64,000 nt of DNA from Dromaius novaehollandiae (GCF_036370855.1 NC_088117.1:9936001-10000000), one strand, 5' to 3'. Positions 16,701-28,840 are shown, counted from the stretch's first letter. The notes: a model not told the origin generated them from the sequence alone. A program made the numbers and translations.

Positions 16701-19010
16701 AGTCGAAGGTGGGGAGCGGAGGAGGGCTGGGGAAGAGGGAGCAGCTGAAGGGGATGAGGAGCAGGGAGGAGGCCGGGAAGGGGTGGGCGGCAGCGATCCT
16801 GCAGTGGCTCCGCAGGTCACCTCGTGCCGGGGCACTGGCACACCGAGCTCCCAGCTCACACTGCTTTAGGCTCAGGTTTTGTTAATTTTAATTAATCTTT
16901 CCCTAAACTGCTGCCGTGCTCTTCTATTTCCACCATTAACCTCAGTCCCCAGCGCTTTCAGGACTGCCTGCGTGTTATCCGCACCACCGAGGCCGCGGGA
17001 ACCAGAGGGGAAAAGCCGGCCCTGCTGCACGGGACGCAGTGGGATGTGAAGCTCAGCCCTCCCGGCCCAGGGACGAAGGGCTGGCGCGTGTCCGGGACGG
17101 GGCTGGCGCGTGTCCTGCCCCGTGAGCAGGAGCAGGGCTTGCCGCGCTCTTCCCTCCCCGCCGCACCCCGGCACAGCCTGGTTCCCCTTGTACCGGCACC
17201 GGGGCGATGGCTGCGGGGGATTTTCAGCTGACTCAGGCGCTCGGGGCGGTGATTTCTCCGCGGGAAGGCAGGTCACGGAGCAGGGGCACTGCGGGGTGGC
17301 CGCCAGCTCATCCGAAAATTTCCCAGGGCCTGCGCTGGCCCGAGCGGGGACGTCACCACGGCCTCCACCCGCGCCGAGGAAGCGGCTTTCTCAGCTGCAG
17401 CTGATGGTTGCAGCGGGATCCTCCGCAGAGCCGAGATGTGCCGGCAGTGATGGATCCCTCATCGCCTCCAGCCCCAGACTCCTGCTGGGAGTCCCTGGAA
17501 AAGGCGGTGCAAAGCGCACGGTTGCTCTCTGCGGTGAAAAGCACCCTGCGGTTGCAGAGCCCGGGAGGCGCCGGGCGATGCCGGCTGTGGGGCCCGCCAG
17601 AGCACGGGTGATTTGGGAGACGCAAGCAGTTTGCATCGCGTGGGGGTCCCTCTCTTTGGAGGCGGGTGTCACCTTTTCGTACCGCACCTCCTCCTGGCCT
17701 GGGACGCTGCACGTGTCTCATCGCTCCCTGCTCCCAAACGCATCCCAACCCCAGGCCCCCGAGCGGTGCGGGGGGCAGCCGCTCTCCCCGGGTCTGCGGG
17801 GATTTGGGGGGCAAACCGTGGCCGGCTGCAGCCCCGGCTGGGGCTTTCCTGGGCGAGGACCTGCCGGCGGGGTCTGAGCCCAGCCACAGCTGCCCAAGGC
17901 TGCCGTGTCTGTGGGAGCATCAAGGAATGAGGCTGATGCTGGGTAAGCGCTCTTCTCCTCCTCCTCCTCCTCCTCCTCCTCCTCCTCCTCCATGGTGGGT
18001 ATCTCAGGGGGCTTCGTGCACCTGGTTGCGGGGTCCCTGCCAGGAGCAACTTTGCTTGGAGTGATGGTGTGAAGCCGTCACAGCTCGGCTGAGCCAATTC
18101 TGGGCCCCTGAAACGGGTGAGGGAGGTGCACGCTTTGGGGTGGGAGCCAGCGCCGTGCACCCATGATGGGCGATGCCGCCCTTGCAAGCGAGCCCTGCCA
18201 GGGCACGATGGCCCCGCGGTTACGGCAGGTCCCAAAGCGTCGGTGCCGGGTGCTGCACACCTCCGGCCGGGACCGCGGCAGCGTGTCCTGAACCTGGAGC
18301 TGCAGGGACACAGGAAAAAGAGAGCAGTGCTTGCTCGTCTTGTTCCCCCCTGCCTAATATTTGGGGCCACAGAGCGTCCTGGAGAGGAGCCCCGCGCCGC
18401 AGCAGCTGGCTCGCTCTGCAGCGCAAAGCGTCATCCAGTTTCTGCGGGGATTTGTCAACTGCTTCAAGCAGGAAATTACTTCGTGTCTTGAAAAAACTCC
18501 AAGCACCTGTAGGGCTGGAGAGCGGGGGGGATCCGGCGGGGCGGGGGCGAGCCGCGGCGGGGTGGCTGCCGGCCGGGGGAGGCGGCGCGGCGGCTCGCGG
18601 TGCTCGCTGTCGGCGATGCCCGTGGCACCGCGGCGTTCCTGCCTCGCGCCGTCCTCGTCTCCCTGGGGCTCTCCTGTGCTTTGCGTAGGTCCTACCAAAC
18701 CAGGCAAAGGGGCGGGTGGGATGGGAGAAGATGCTCTGCACTAGCGGTGTCCGCAGCCGTCTCCGTGCCGGATGCTGGGAAGCGAAACGGGCTCCCAGCC
18801 TGCTCCCTGGCTCTGCCGGGCGTTACGGGGCTCCAGGCCCTCCAAAGCCAAACGGGAAGAAACACGGCGCCGCGGCGTGAAAACACGGCAAGTGGCTCTG
18901 GGGCTGATTTAAAGGGCAGCGTGGCTTTGCTGAGTGCTGCTGGCCGGCGCGGCGGGAGTGAGGCATTGCTCCGGCTCGGTAGGCTTGTCCTCCCCCTCCG
19001 CCAGCTGTGC
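16701..19010. other. Intergenic DNA, no gene supported
   Basis: GC-rich single-copy-looking DNA left of the first AT-rich island. Open frames here lack splice-bounded conserved protein and run on several frames at once, as expected from GC-rich sequence. It contains the TCC microsatellite at 17954-17991. Confidence 0.6.
17954..17991 (+). repeat. (TCC)n microsatellite
   Basis: About twelve TCC units. It creates a proline run on one strand and a glutamate or arginine run on the other in spurious open frames. Confidence 0.9.
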
Positions 19011-19200
19011 AATAGATCATGAACATATGCAAAAAAACACGCTGCATCAAAGCCACTTGGCAGCTTAACTAACCCAATTCATAAATTAATTTCTATTCCT
19101 CTTGTAAGGGAGAAATCAGTCACTCCTCGAGGCGATCCATCTCTATCGCTCGTCTGGCCACATCCTTTCATAAATCACCCCCTCCAAGTCCGAGCTGGTG
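19011..19200. promoter_or_regulatory. AT-rich island, candidate conserved noncoding element
   Basis: An abrupt AT-rich block within 60-70% GC surroundings. It holds CATATGCAAA (octamer-like plus an E-box CATATG), CATAAATTAATTT (homeodomain-like), CACTTG, and TTTCATAAATCA. No coding potential was recognised. Enhancer function is inferred from composition and motif density only. Confidence 0.4.
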
Positions 19201-19525
19201 ATTGCTGGGTCAAGATGCAATTGCGCTTAGCGCCCACGCCGAGCCCCGCGGACGCGGGGGTGCGGGACGGGCAGTGCCCAGGCGCCGGTGCCCCCGGGGA
19301 GGGTGGTTTTCTCCGCGTTGCCCTGCCGTGGACGGCGAGGCCGTGGCAAAGCCGGCGCTCAGCTCTGCTGCAAGTGGGCAGTGACGCCGGCCCGGTGGCC
19401 CCATGCGAAACGTGGGCAGGCAGCAGGTGATGGGTTTCGGGGGGACGGCAGGGCCTGGTGGTGCATGGCCTGGGGACACGTGGGGACGGCTGCTGGTCCT
19501 CGCCAGAGCTTTCGAGGGAGCAGTG

Positions 19526-19570
19526 GCTTTGCAAAATGCTGCTTTGCAAAACGGGGCTTTGCAAAACGGG
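19526..19570 (+). repeat. Three 15-bp tandem units centred on TTTGCAAA
   Basis: GCTTTGCAAAATGCT is followed by two perfect copies of GCTTTGCAAAACGGG. Each unit has the palindrome TTTGCAAA. Confidence 0.9.
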
Positions 19571-20278
19571 ACTGTGCACGTCCTGCTCCAGCCTGGATGC
19601 TGGCTGGTGCCCGCGGTCACCGCTGCTTGGCTTGGCCATCCTCGCGGGCTGGCGGTCCCGAACAGACACGGCTCTTCGGTTACAGCCCTTGCCCTGCTCC
19701 CCCTTTCCGGAAAAACTCGCCACCTTTTCAGGCTGCCATCTGTTTATTTTGTTGGCCTCCGAACTTGCTGAAATGTCTCGTGGTGGCTGAGGCGACGCAG
19801 AGTGGAAGAACAGAGCCTGGCAGGCTGCAGGGTGAGTGGAAAATAGTTTTTCTGGGCCTTTCTGGAGTTTGAGGCCGTGATGATGGATGTGCATGCAAGG
19901 CATGGTAATAGCTTTGTAAGTACCAAAACACAGAGCGAAAGAAAAACGCTGCCTAATAGACTGAGAAATGTATGTCGGACAGGATCCGCTCCGCTCTGAC
20001 AGCGGGGAGGGCCGCGGCGGTGAATGATGAAGTGCTGCAGGGCTCAGGAGCGGAGCTTTGTATTTGTTTAATGCATTGGAAAAACAGGGTATAGCCAGTC
20101 TCGAAAAGTATTAGATACCTGCTAGGAGAGCGCTGGAAACGCCTGTGGCTTCTCTCCTCTGGGATGCCGGGCAGTGGGCGGCAGGCGTTCGCCGCGACCC
20201 GCCTGGGGCGATTTCTCACGTGCAATTTGGAAATGGCATTTCCAAGCAAAATTAGAATTTCCTATTGAGTGCCTTTTT

Positions 20279-20294
20279 TCTTTTTTTTTTTTTT
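20279..20294 (+). repeat. Poly-T tract
   Basis: A run of T broken by one C in intergenic DNA. No SINE body was recognised on either side. Confidence 0.7.
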
Positions 20295-21035
20295 CTGGAA
20301 AAGGTTGGGATCTGGGGTGTTTCCCCTGGCTCCCATGAAAACAACAGACTTGCTCGTTCCCTCTCGTGGGAAGCAGGTTTCCCTGCTCACGGTGGCTCCT
20401 GCTGCCGCTCTGGGGGCCGCAATGCAGCTCGCGGCCCCGCTGCCATTCGCCCCTGCTGCAGCCGATCCCGCTGGTGCCTCAGGGTCTTCCGGGGCTATTT
20501 CTCTTCTTCCTTAATTTTTCTTCCCCCACTTTTTCGGCTGTCGGAGCGTGGCGGCTGCAACTGCAGGTGTGAGCTGTGCGATGGGGCAGGCAGCGGCATG
20601 GCCAGGGCGGCAAACGTCAAAACACCGGGATGCCCAGGGCCCCCTGCATCCTTCACTGGCTTCCACCATGGAGCACGTCCCTGCTCCGGCTGGCACTCAC
20701 TTGCATGCAGTGCTTTTTTTTTCTTTCTTTTTTTTCCTCCTTTTTAAACCCAACCCAATCTGGTGGCCTCGTGCTTAGAAAACGTCCTTTTCCTGAAAGG
20801 ACCAAAGCGCATCCTGGGGCAGCGCTGCTGGCACGTCCGAGCCGTGCTCTGTGCCATTTTCCCTTAGTCCCTGCTGCCCGGGAGTGATGGCTTTCCCTGG
20901 GAAGCCAGCCCCGTCCCTTTCCAAGCGGTTTTCCCAGCATTGCTTTGTGCACAGTGAGCTGGAGTGGGCGCGAGAGGCGTTATCCACACGGCCCCCGCGG
21001 AGCTCCCCTGCAGCGCCGGTGTCACTTCCCTGGGA

Positions 21036-21119
21036 TTGCGACGGGACGGAGGGATGGGATGGGGCGGGACGGGATGGAGGGATGGAGGGATGGGATGGAG
21101 GGATGGGATGGGATGGAGA
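21036..21119 (+). repeat. GGGAT/GGAGGGAT degenerate minisatellite
   Basis: About 80 bp of imperfect GGGAT, GGGAC and GGAGGGAT units. Array units are short and mixed, so it is best seen as a purine-rich simple repeat. Confidence 0.85.
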
Positions 21120-21844
21120 ACGGTGTGCCACAGCTTGGCCACCTTGTCCGGACGCTCCCGGCGGCTCCGTGTCCAAAGCCAGAGGGAACCTGCCCAAACC
21201 ACCCCTGCAAAGCGCCCCGAGCTCTGCCGGGCGCCGTGGGACCGGCACCATCCTCCCCGGCAGCCGCCGGAGCAGGACAGGGCGGGCGGCAGCCGCTTCC
21301 CTCCCTGCACACGCAGCACATGTTGTTTTGATTCCCGGCTCCTCCTGGCTGGCCGGCGCTGGCTGCCGCCCGGGAGCCAGTGGAAAACTCGGGAAGCGGG
21401 GACACCGCGGGAGGGGGAGGCCGAGGCCGGGCAGCCGCCCCGGTCAGGCGGCGATGCCACCCGCTCCCTTCTGGGCGCTCGGACCCCAAGGTGCTGGAAA
21501 ACCAGGGCTGGGTGGCCGCGTCTCCGGCTGGCACCTTTGCACCAGAGGGCAGCATCGCCGCGGCGAATGCACCGCCGCCGTCACCACACGCCCGGCCACG
21601 GCCACGCGTGGGTCTGCAATTCAGCGACTCCATTTCCAGAGCATCCGACGCGTCGCCGCGGCCTGGGCCGGCCCCGGAGAGCCCCGCGCTGCCCGGGAGC
21701 CTCCGTGCTGCTCGCTTTGGAGGGAAGCGGCTTTGTCTTTCCATGGGGAGGGCTGGATTTTTTCCTGCTTCGGGACACGAGTCTCCCCCCAGATTCCTGA
21801 GCGCTCTGCTGCCTGGTCCGTCCTTGGCTGGGTGCAATTTTTTC

Positions 21845-21990
21845 CTGTTTAATATGATTTTATATATATCTATTATATATATATAAAGCAAAACAAAACA
21901 TATCATTTCCTTGATTTAATATGAGCCAATTACGCCTCGTAGGCTGTTAACTTCATCACCGCTTCTTCCAGGAAAGACCTTGCTAAAATA
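21845..21990. other. AT-rich block with TATATA run
   Basis: A TATATA microsatellite (about 21860-21887) is followed by TTGATTTAATATGAGCCAAT and GTTAACTTCATCACC. It may be a second noncoding element or just AT-rich drift. No gene is seen. Confidence 0.35.
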
Positions 21991-22459
21991 AGCTAAGATG
22001 CCGAGGAGCGGAGCCCCGCAGCCGCAGCGTCTCCCCCCGAGCGTGGAAACCCCCCCGAAGCCCCTGTCACACACGTGCCCGCGAAAATATCCCACCGCTT
22101 GTCGTCCATCTGCTGACGGATACCAACTGGAAAGGAGATCAGCGCTCCGGCTCCGCGCTGGGCTGTCTGCCCCTCTAATGAGGACCAGATTGAGCGGCTG
22201 CTCTGCGCCCCAGCACGCCGCAGCACCGGGCGCACGGGGCCAGCCGCAAGAGCAGGCGGCCGGGGAGGCGCGGGGGGGGGCACCCGGCTCCCCGCCGGCC
22301 GCGGGGAATCCCGTGGGGAGGCTTCCCACCCTCCTGCCTCGGGAAGACGGGATGCCCGTTGCATCCAAGGGCACCTCGGCGGCGGGGAGTTTCCCTGCGG
22401 CTCGCTCTGCGGGGCCTGGGGCAGGGCCGGCGCTGGCCGTCTCCCTCCTCCCCGCTGCT

Positions 22460-23180
22460 GGCGCCCATTTTAGCTTGTGTTTCTTTTCATCAGTGGTTGC
22501 ATCAAAAATCAAGATGTGCTGGGATCTGATCCCAAATAATAATGCCAACATATCCTCTCCGGGAGCCCTTCATTTATGTCCCGCGGCCGTCTGCCGCTGC
22601 AAGTGCCCAGGAGCATCACTCGAGCCGCATCCCTGCGGCATCCCCATGGCATCCCTGCCCGTCCCCGCGGTGTCCTCGTGCTCTGCAGCCACGCGATCTC
22701 CCACCCCGGGGGCCCAAAAGGTATGTGGCATCTCTGAGCAAGGAGCTGCTGGCCGGACACCGGGGCCCTGAGGTTTCCTCGCTTCCTGCTCTGTTTTTGC
22801 TGGATTCCCTCTGGTTTTGTGCTTGGGGTTTTTTCCCAAAGGGACAGCGACGAAGCCATGTCCCCGGCCAGGACCGCGCCACCGTGGCTGGGCTTTGGCT
22901 GCCAGCAGCGATGAGCGAGAGAGGGGAGGAATTGCCGCGGTGGCCTCTGAAAAGGCCGGGATGGACTGGTGTTTCCACGTAGGGGGGAAGGTGAGAGAGA
23001 GTGCATCCTCGAAGCAGGAGGATAATGAGCTTTTTATAACCCCATTTTTGCAGGAACCTTTTAACCCATTTATCCTTCTGACGGAAAACCTCGTGGATGA
23101 AATTTGGAATGAAAGCAGAGACCTGAAAGAACATTTCTGCTCCACCAGCGATCTACTAACAGGATAATCCTGTTACAGCC
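22460..23180. other. Intergenic DNA with two AT-rich patches
   Basis: Patches at about 22465-22575 and 23025-23170 are AT rich, with TTTTTATAACCCC and TTTAACCCATTTATCC strings, and look like small noncoding elements. No splice-bounded conserved frame is present. Confidence 0.3.
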
Positions 23181-24189
23181 ACCCTGAGTGGGTCTTGACT
23201 ACTCCTGGGCAGGTATTCATCTATTTTATTGGCAAAACAACACCCTGCCCTGTAGTCCTGGCGTGCCCTCCAATGCCCCTGCCTTAGGTTGCTTTATCAT
23301 CCCAGATCTTTGGAAGCGGCACTAAATGCTTTCACTTGCTCTTAAGCAAAAGTTTCATTGAGCTTTTGAACACCAAGGTGCAGCTGATGCTGCAGGAGCA
23401 GGTCTTGCTGCAAAGGCAACAGGATTTAATTTGGCGGCCCTTTGGCCAAGCCCTGTGTGCACTGAACAGTGGTTGCTCTACGGCTGGTGGGGATGAAGGG
23501 TTTTGCCCCGACACAAACAATCCAGTGAGCAAGTCCCAAACAACGCCCGGGGCTGCCGATGCCTGGTCCTTTGCCCTGGCCATCACTGGCCTTGATTGCA
23601 GACAGCGTTTTCAGCTAATCCAGTATTTACACCTACTTTATGCTGCTTGCAGATGAAAAACCCCCTCTTTCTTTGCCGTTTAAAGTACAAGAAGCCTGTA
23701 CAGTCCCCAGTTTGAGAGCCTGAGCCCCTGAGGGCAGCCACTGTGCTCTTCCAAGGAGAGGAGACGGGCTGAGGGGCTGGCTGCGGCGTGCCAGCCTCGG
23801 CGTCTTCCTCGGCACAGGCGGGGACACCAGGCAGTGTGTGCCCTCGCCTGAGCTTTTAGGCAGGAGGGGAAAAAAGAGCAGCGGTTAGTGAGCAAAAGCG
23901 AAGTTTCGTGATCAGCCAGGCACCCGGATTTCACAGTGCGTTTCCCCAAGCTTTGCAAAAACCAGCAGCTGGGCAGGGGAGAGAAACCCCCACGGACGCA
24001 CGGAAGCAACGGGAGGTTTGAGCTGCTGCAGCCGGTCCCCGTGCTCTCGCCGAGCCCGCTCCGGGCTGCAGGACGCGGCTTGCTGCAGCGCTCGCTCCGG
24101 CATCCCGGGCCCGCGGTGCTGCCGGGTCCGGAGGAGCTAAGGCGAAACACATTGAGCGCGTAGGGAAAGGGAGCGCGACGGTCGGGAAT

Positions 24190-24445
24190 CGTTTTGTTTG
24201 GGTTTCTCAAACGTGTGCATGAAAACACTGTGTGGTTTTCTGACAAATTTGAAACAGCGCTGCTCAATTCCCTCCAACATTGCTACTGTGGATCTCGCAG
24301 ACTGTAAAGCATTTATTGGAGTTGCTCGAGGCGAACTTAAGCATCTGTGGAATAACAAGTCCAGGAAGTAATTGCATCCACAAGGAAAATATTTTTATGT
24401 ATAATTCAGTGACCCATTTTATAAACATTGCGGTTCCACCTTGGA
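24190..24445. promoter_or_regulatory. AT-rich island, candidate conserved noncoding element
   Basis: About 250 bp of balanced, non-repetitive, AT-rich sequence between GC-rich flanks. It includes TAAAGCATTTATTGG, CATCTGTGGAATAAC, GGAAGTAATTGCATCC and TATTTTTATGTATAATTC. No coding potential is seen. It would suit a developmental enhancer; this is inference from composition. Confidence 0.4.
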
Positions 24446-25057
24446 CTTTTTTTCTCTTTTTTTTTTTTCCCCTCCCTCCGCAGCCGCCTCCATCCGAGCG
24501 TCTGAGGCTGGTGGAGAAGGTGGGCCCGAGCTCGGCGGCGGGAGCGGGACGGGGGGCCCGGCCGGTGCTGCCCCCCCGTGCCGGGGCGAGTGTGGACGAG
24601 GCGTCTCGGGGCGACGGCTCCTCTTCGCTCCTCGCCAAAGGGGCTTCGTTCGAGCATCTGAAATCCTTCAAGAAATGCTTTAGGCAGCTGAAAGCCAGGA
24701 GGAAAATCCCCACAATGTCCAGTTTTTTTGTTACTGCGCCCAAAAACATCATTTGGGTTTCATTCCCATGCAATAGAAAGCCCCCCCGCCCCTTTCCTTG
24801 GGGACGCCGACAAACCCAAACCGGCCCAGGAGTCAATATTATCGGGATATAAAGGAACGCTATGTCTCTTCGTACGGGTCTAGGATTTCTGCCTTTTAGC
24901 AGCGAACCTTGACTCAGCCAATATCCACAACATGCAGCCCGGGCCAAAACAGTCTGTGCCTTCAAGCACCACGACAGCTGTTTTTCTTGCTAAAATATGA
25001 CATTAAATTTTTTCGGATGGCTGGACGCTTCCTTGATGAAAGGGGAATAAGGGGCTA

Positions 25058-25064
<7 letters not shown>

Positions 25065-25106
<42 letters not shown>
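25065..25106 (+). repeat. (TC)n microsatellite
   Basis: About 21 TC units, followed by further CT-rich sequence. It is an (AG)n on the other strand. Confidence 0.95.
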
Positions 25107-25108
<2 letters not shown>

Positions 25109-26226
25109 CTCTGTCTTTCTTTCTCTCCTTTCTTCCCCTCTTCTGTGCGAGACCAGGGCACGATGCTCGCTCGCGGAGCCGGCGGTGCCTTGCAGCCTGC
25201 CCCGGTGCTGATGGGACCATGGCGGGTTGGGGAGGGGGTTGCACCTTGGACACCTCTGCTTTTTTAAGGAAATGCTATTTCCAGCTGGTTTTTACGGTGC
25301 CCCCGGCTTTCGGGGAGCTCCCGGCGCTCAGGCGGTGCAGGAGCGCGTCCAGCCCCTGTGCTGGGAATCGGCATATGTCCGTGTCCCCGGTCCCACCTGT
25401 ATTTGGGAAATCATGGAGGGGGCAGGAAGGTGGCGGGTACCGGCGAGCGTGGTCCCGGGGGCCGCGTTGGCTTTTCACGCAGCGGTGGCACCGCGGCAGC
25501 TGGTGGGGGGGGGATCAGCTGCGTTTAGGGTGCAATGGAGGGTGCTTTTCCCCGGAGCGTGTTTGCCCCCAGCTATTTTTGCCTCTCCTGACAGCCTCCC
25601 CAGGTCACGGGCGGGATGGGGACGTTCAATGGGACGTTCCCGTGCGTTTCCCGGGGGGGAGCGTGGGATCGGAGCAGCCCTTTCCCTGAGGGATTCAAAA
25701 TTGCCTTTCCCTGTCCCGTGCTGCTCTCCTTGCATTTCCTGGGAAAACTCCCGTTGTCGTGGGGGGGAGCGGGACGGGGCCGCAAAATCCGACGTTGGCC
25801 TTCCCTCCCCTCCCGTTTCCCTTAGCCTTTGCCTTTCTCCGAGACCGGCTCGGTTTGCAACGGGAGACAGAAGAATTTTTCGCCGGGGGAGGCGGGAGCC
25901 GCACCAGGAGCAGGTTTTCCTGCCCGGAGCCTCCCCGGCTTGTTTATTTTGACTGGGGCCTGACATTTCACGGGTCGAAAAACTGCGAGTGACGGAGAGG
26001 TGCTCCACGGCCACGGGGGGATGATATCACCGCCCCGGCGCGGGGCGGGGGGGGCCGCCGCCCCGTCCCCGCCGCCACCAGGCCCCGATCCATCATCCCC
26101 GCTATTTTCTTAGCAATTTTGCTTAAGTGCCTTATTTATACGTAGGGGTCCGCGTGCCAAGCCGCCGGCGGTGCGTGCCCCGCGCTTGCGTTCCCGCGCC
26201 GCGGCGGCCGCCGAGCGTCTGCTGCC

Positions 26227-26243
26227 GGGGGGGGGGGGGGGGG
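26227..26243 (+). repeat. Poly-G tract (17 G)
   Basis: A continuous run of G within the orphan CpG island. It is a possible G-quadruplex and a likely sequencing weak point. Confidence 0.9.
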
Positions 26244-26896
26244 ACGGACCCAGGCTCCCCCCTTCCCCGGCCGGCGCCCATGTGTTTGGCATTAGCGGCG
26301 GTCGCAGGGGGAGAAGGCAGCTGGGTTTCTCCCGAGCGTTTCAGTGCTTAATCTCCGAAGAATGCAGAATGTCTGTCTGGCCGGGCCGGCCAAGATCAAC
26401 GCCGCGGCGCGGGGAGGCCAACATAAACGTTCATGTTTTGTGTCACCGCGATTTCGCCCGATGTTTTTTAGGTAATTGCATAAGCCCAACTACCGGGATG
26501 AAACCGCCGCGGCGAGCGGGACGAGCCGAGTTGTGAAACCTCGCCTGCGAGGCGACGCTGGCCTGCCCCGGCCCCGGCGTTGGTGACCTCTCCTGATAAA
26601 TAAGCATCTCTTCGCCCACTCCCCCCCGGCACCCCCGCGGCTCCCGTGTGCCGGGCCGCCCTGTGCCCGAGGCCGGAGGGTGCCGCGGGTCAGCGCTGAC
26701 GTGCGTTGGCCGGGCGCCGGCGCGGAGCTACGTCCGCGCTCCGAAACCCCGGGGGGGAGCGGGGAGGGAGGGACCGGGAAGCTCGCCGGCGCTTCTTGGC
26801 CGGCCGGCCCGCGAGCTATCGCCACCCGCTTTGCTCCTGGCGCCCCGGCTCCATCCCCGCAGCTCATTGTAACTTCGTTAACGCAGTCCTTAAAGG

Positions 26897-26921
26897 CTGT
26901 ATCATCTCCCTGATGATACAG
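26897..26921. other. Perfect 10-bp inverted repeat (hairpin), 5-nt loop
   Basis: CTGTATCATC, loop TCCCT, then GATGATACAG, an exact reverse complement. It sits in an AT-rich patch with two TTAATTA sites at 26934-26940 and 26948-26954. It is not followed by a T run and no transcript is known, so it may be a dimeric protein-binding site. Confidence 0.8.
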
Positions 26922-28774
26922 ATTAATGCAAACTTAATTAGGCATCCTTAATTAAACCAGCTCCCCCGCGAGAGACAGCCCGGTGGTTTGACAGCCGCCA
27001 GCACGGGACCCCGACGGCATCCCATCCGTCCGTGTGCGAGCGCAAGGCCCCGGCGGGCGCGGGAGAGCCCGGCCGACCCCTCCGCGGCTGCAGCTGCTGG
27101 GCGGGGAGGGCTGGAAGCCGCGATACTGTTTTCCTGGCCGGGAGCAGTGGGTGCCAAAAGCCGGATGAATCCGTCACCCCCGGCTGCGGGTGGCAGGCGG
27201 CTCCGCGTCCCCCAGGCGCGCTCGGTGCTGCTGCCCGCCCGGAGCGGGTTGACATGCTGCCCGGCTCGCGGGATGCCCCTCGGCGGTGCCCCTGCCGCCC
27301 AACGCGCATTTCGGGCGATGCCGGGACAGAGCCCCCGCGGCACCCGTGCTCACACCCATCCGATGCCAAGATGCCAAGGGCTTCACCCGTCCCCTGCTAG
27401 GGCCCTCGGCACTGCTGCGGGATTTTTCCGGCTTTAATGAATTCGCTCACCACCCGCCTCCCCCCCCTTTTTATTTACTGTCCGCTGCTGGTTGCGGCTT
27501 CCACTCCCAGCAGCTCCCGGCACCTGTCACCCTGCCAGCACAGCAGTTGCTCTACCTCTCCCCATCTTTCTCGGGGCTTTATTTTGCTCGGAAAAGGAGA
27601 AAGAGGGAAGCAGAGCGGGGAGAGGGGGAGCAAGGCCGAAAGAAGGATTCCCACTGGGTTCTTGCCCGTGTCACAGCCCGTGCCCGCGCCTTGCCCGGGG
27701 GAGGCTGTTTTTCGCAGGAGCCTCGCGGGGTTGGAGGCTGCCGGGGCAGGAGACGTTGGGATGCAAGGCGTGCAGCTGCGATCCTCATCTGGGAGCCGAG
27801 CAGACCTGATCAGAGCGATGCGTAAGCCTCTCTCCATCCCTCCTGTCTTCTAGACTTTCTTTTTCTCGTTCTCACTCCCTCTCTCTTTTTTTTTTTTTTG
27901 TCCAGACATAATTAATGTAAACCAAATGCTTTGTGCACAGCTGCTGGCATCCTGAAGCCATTGTGTGTGTGGTCTTTCCTTTAGCCTGGACAGAGACGGA
28001 GCAAAACTCTGAACACTATCCCAGACCTGCTTGGGTAGAGAGCAGCATCTATTGCACAAGAGGCACCTTGAGTTCCTGCATTCCCCTCGTGGGATGAGGT
28101 TATGTGATGGCTGATTGAACCGGTTGAAATAAAACCGTGGAACTGCCCAAAAAACTTCATGTCCAAATCCAGCCAAACCCAAACTAAACTTTTCTTGCTG
28201 GTTGGAGGAAATTTGCTCAACTGAAACCCCAAATGTCTGTCTGGTTTTCGTGGCTGCCTCTGCGCTTCTTGGTTCCACTGGGGCTGGATGCTAATGTACC
28301 AAGGCCACTGCGGGGAAGGATTTCCTCCTGCTGGTTCTGGCACCTCTGGACCTGTGGAGCAATGAGATCTTGTGATTTGTTTTTTTCCAGCCAAAGGGCC
28401 AATTTCTGATCACTGCTCTCACTTCGTATTTCCACCAGATCTTTAGGGCGTGAGGTGTGAGGGAAAGAAGCAGTGTCTGGCCCTACCTGCTCCCAAGGGT
28501 TCGAGTAGTTGCTGAAACTCCTGGATCCAAAGAGCATCTGACCGTGGAGGTCCTGGTGACTCCTTGAGCAGTGTCGAAAGACTGATGAATTTGGCCAACT
28601 TCTCCGGCCTCACGCTTTGCAGGCAGTGCTGCCCTCACGCTTGCTGAAAAAAGTGCGAAATAATAAGGGATGCCGGGCTTTTAAAGAGAGCCTTTTCTCG
28701 CAGAGGCCCTGCAAAGGCGGCGGGCAGCCTTCTGCCGCTCGGCCCGGTCGAACCGGGGGGCTGAGCACCCCAGG

Positions 28775-28840
28775 CTCGTGGACTCGCCCAAGGCCATGTG
28801 GTGAGTCAGTGGCTGAGCATTTTGCAAGCGTTTTAGCTAA
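28775..28840 (-). repeat. MIR-like SINE relic, reversed
   Basis: GGACTCGCCCAAGGCCATGT followed by GGTGAGTCAGTGGCTGAGC matches the reversed MIR pattern 'gacttgcccaaggtcacacag...agtggcagagc'. Short and decayed. Confidence 0.45.

Larger units (their letters stand above)
25980..27430. promoter_or_regulatory. Orphan CpG island in the SLC2A6-MYMK intergenic region
   Basis: A GC-rich and CpG-dense stretch (with CGCCGCGG, GCCGGCCGGC and similar) lies about 10 kb from SLC2A6 and 16 kb from MYMK. No recognised gene starts here. It is interrupted at 26870-26960 by an AT-rich patch with a hairpin and paired TTAATTA sites. It may be the promoter of an unannotated noncoding RNA or a Polycomb-type developmental element. 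Confidence 0.45.

Noticed and set aside
17666-18370. Frames with a long proline or arginine run
   Set aside because: Produced by translating the TCC microsatellite; no conserved protein around it.
20851-21852. 333-residue open frame on the + strand between SLC2A6 and MYMK
   Set aside because: It overlaps long open frames on the other strand and other frames in GC-rich DNA, crosses a GGGAT minisatellite, and shows no recognisable domain.
27880-27901. Poly-T tract as a minus-strand retroposon tail
   Set aside because: No SINE or LINE body was recognised next to it.
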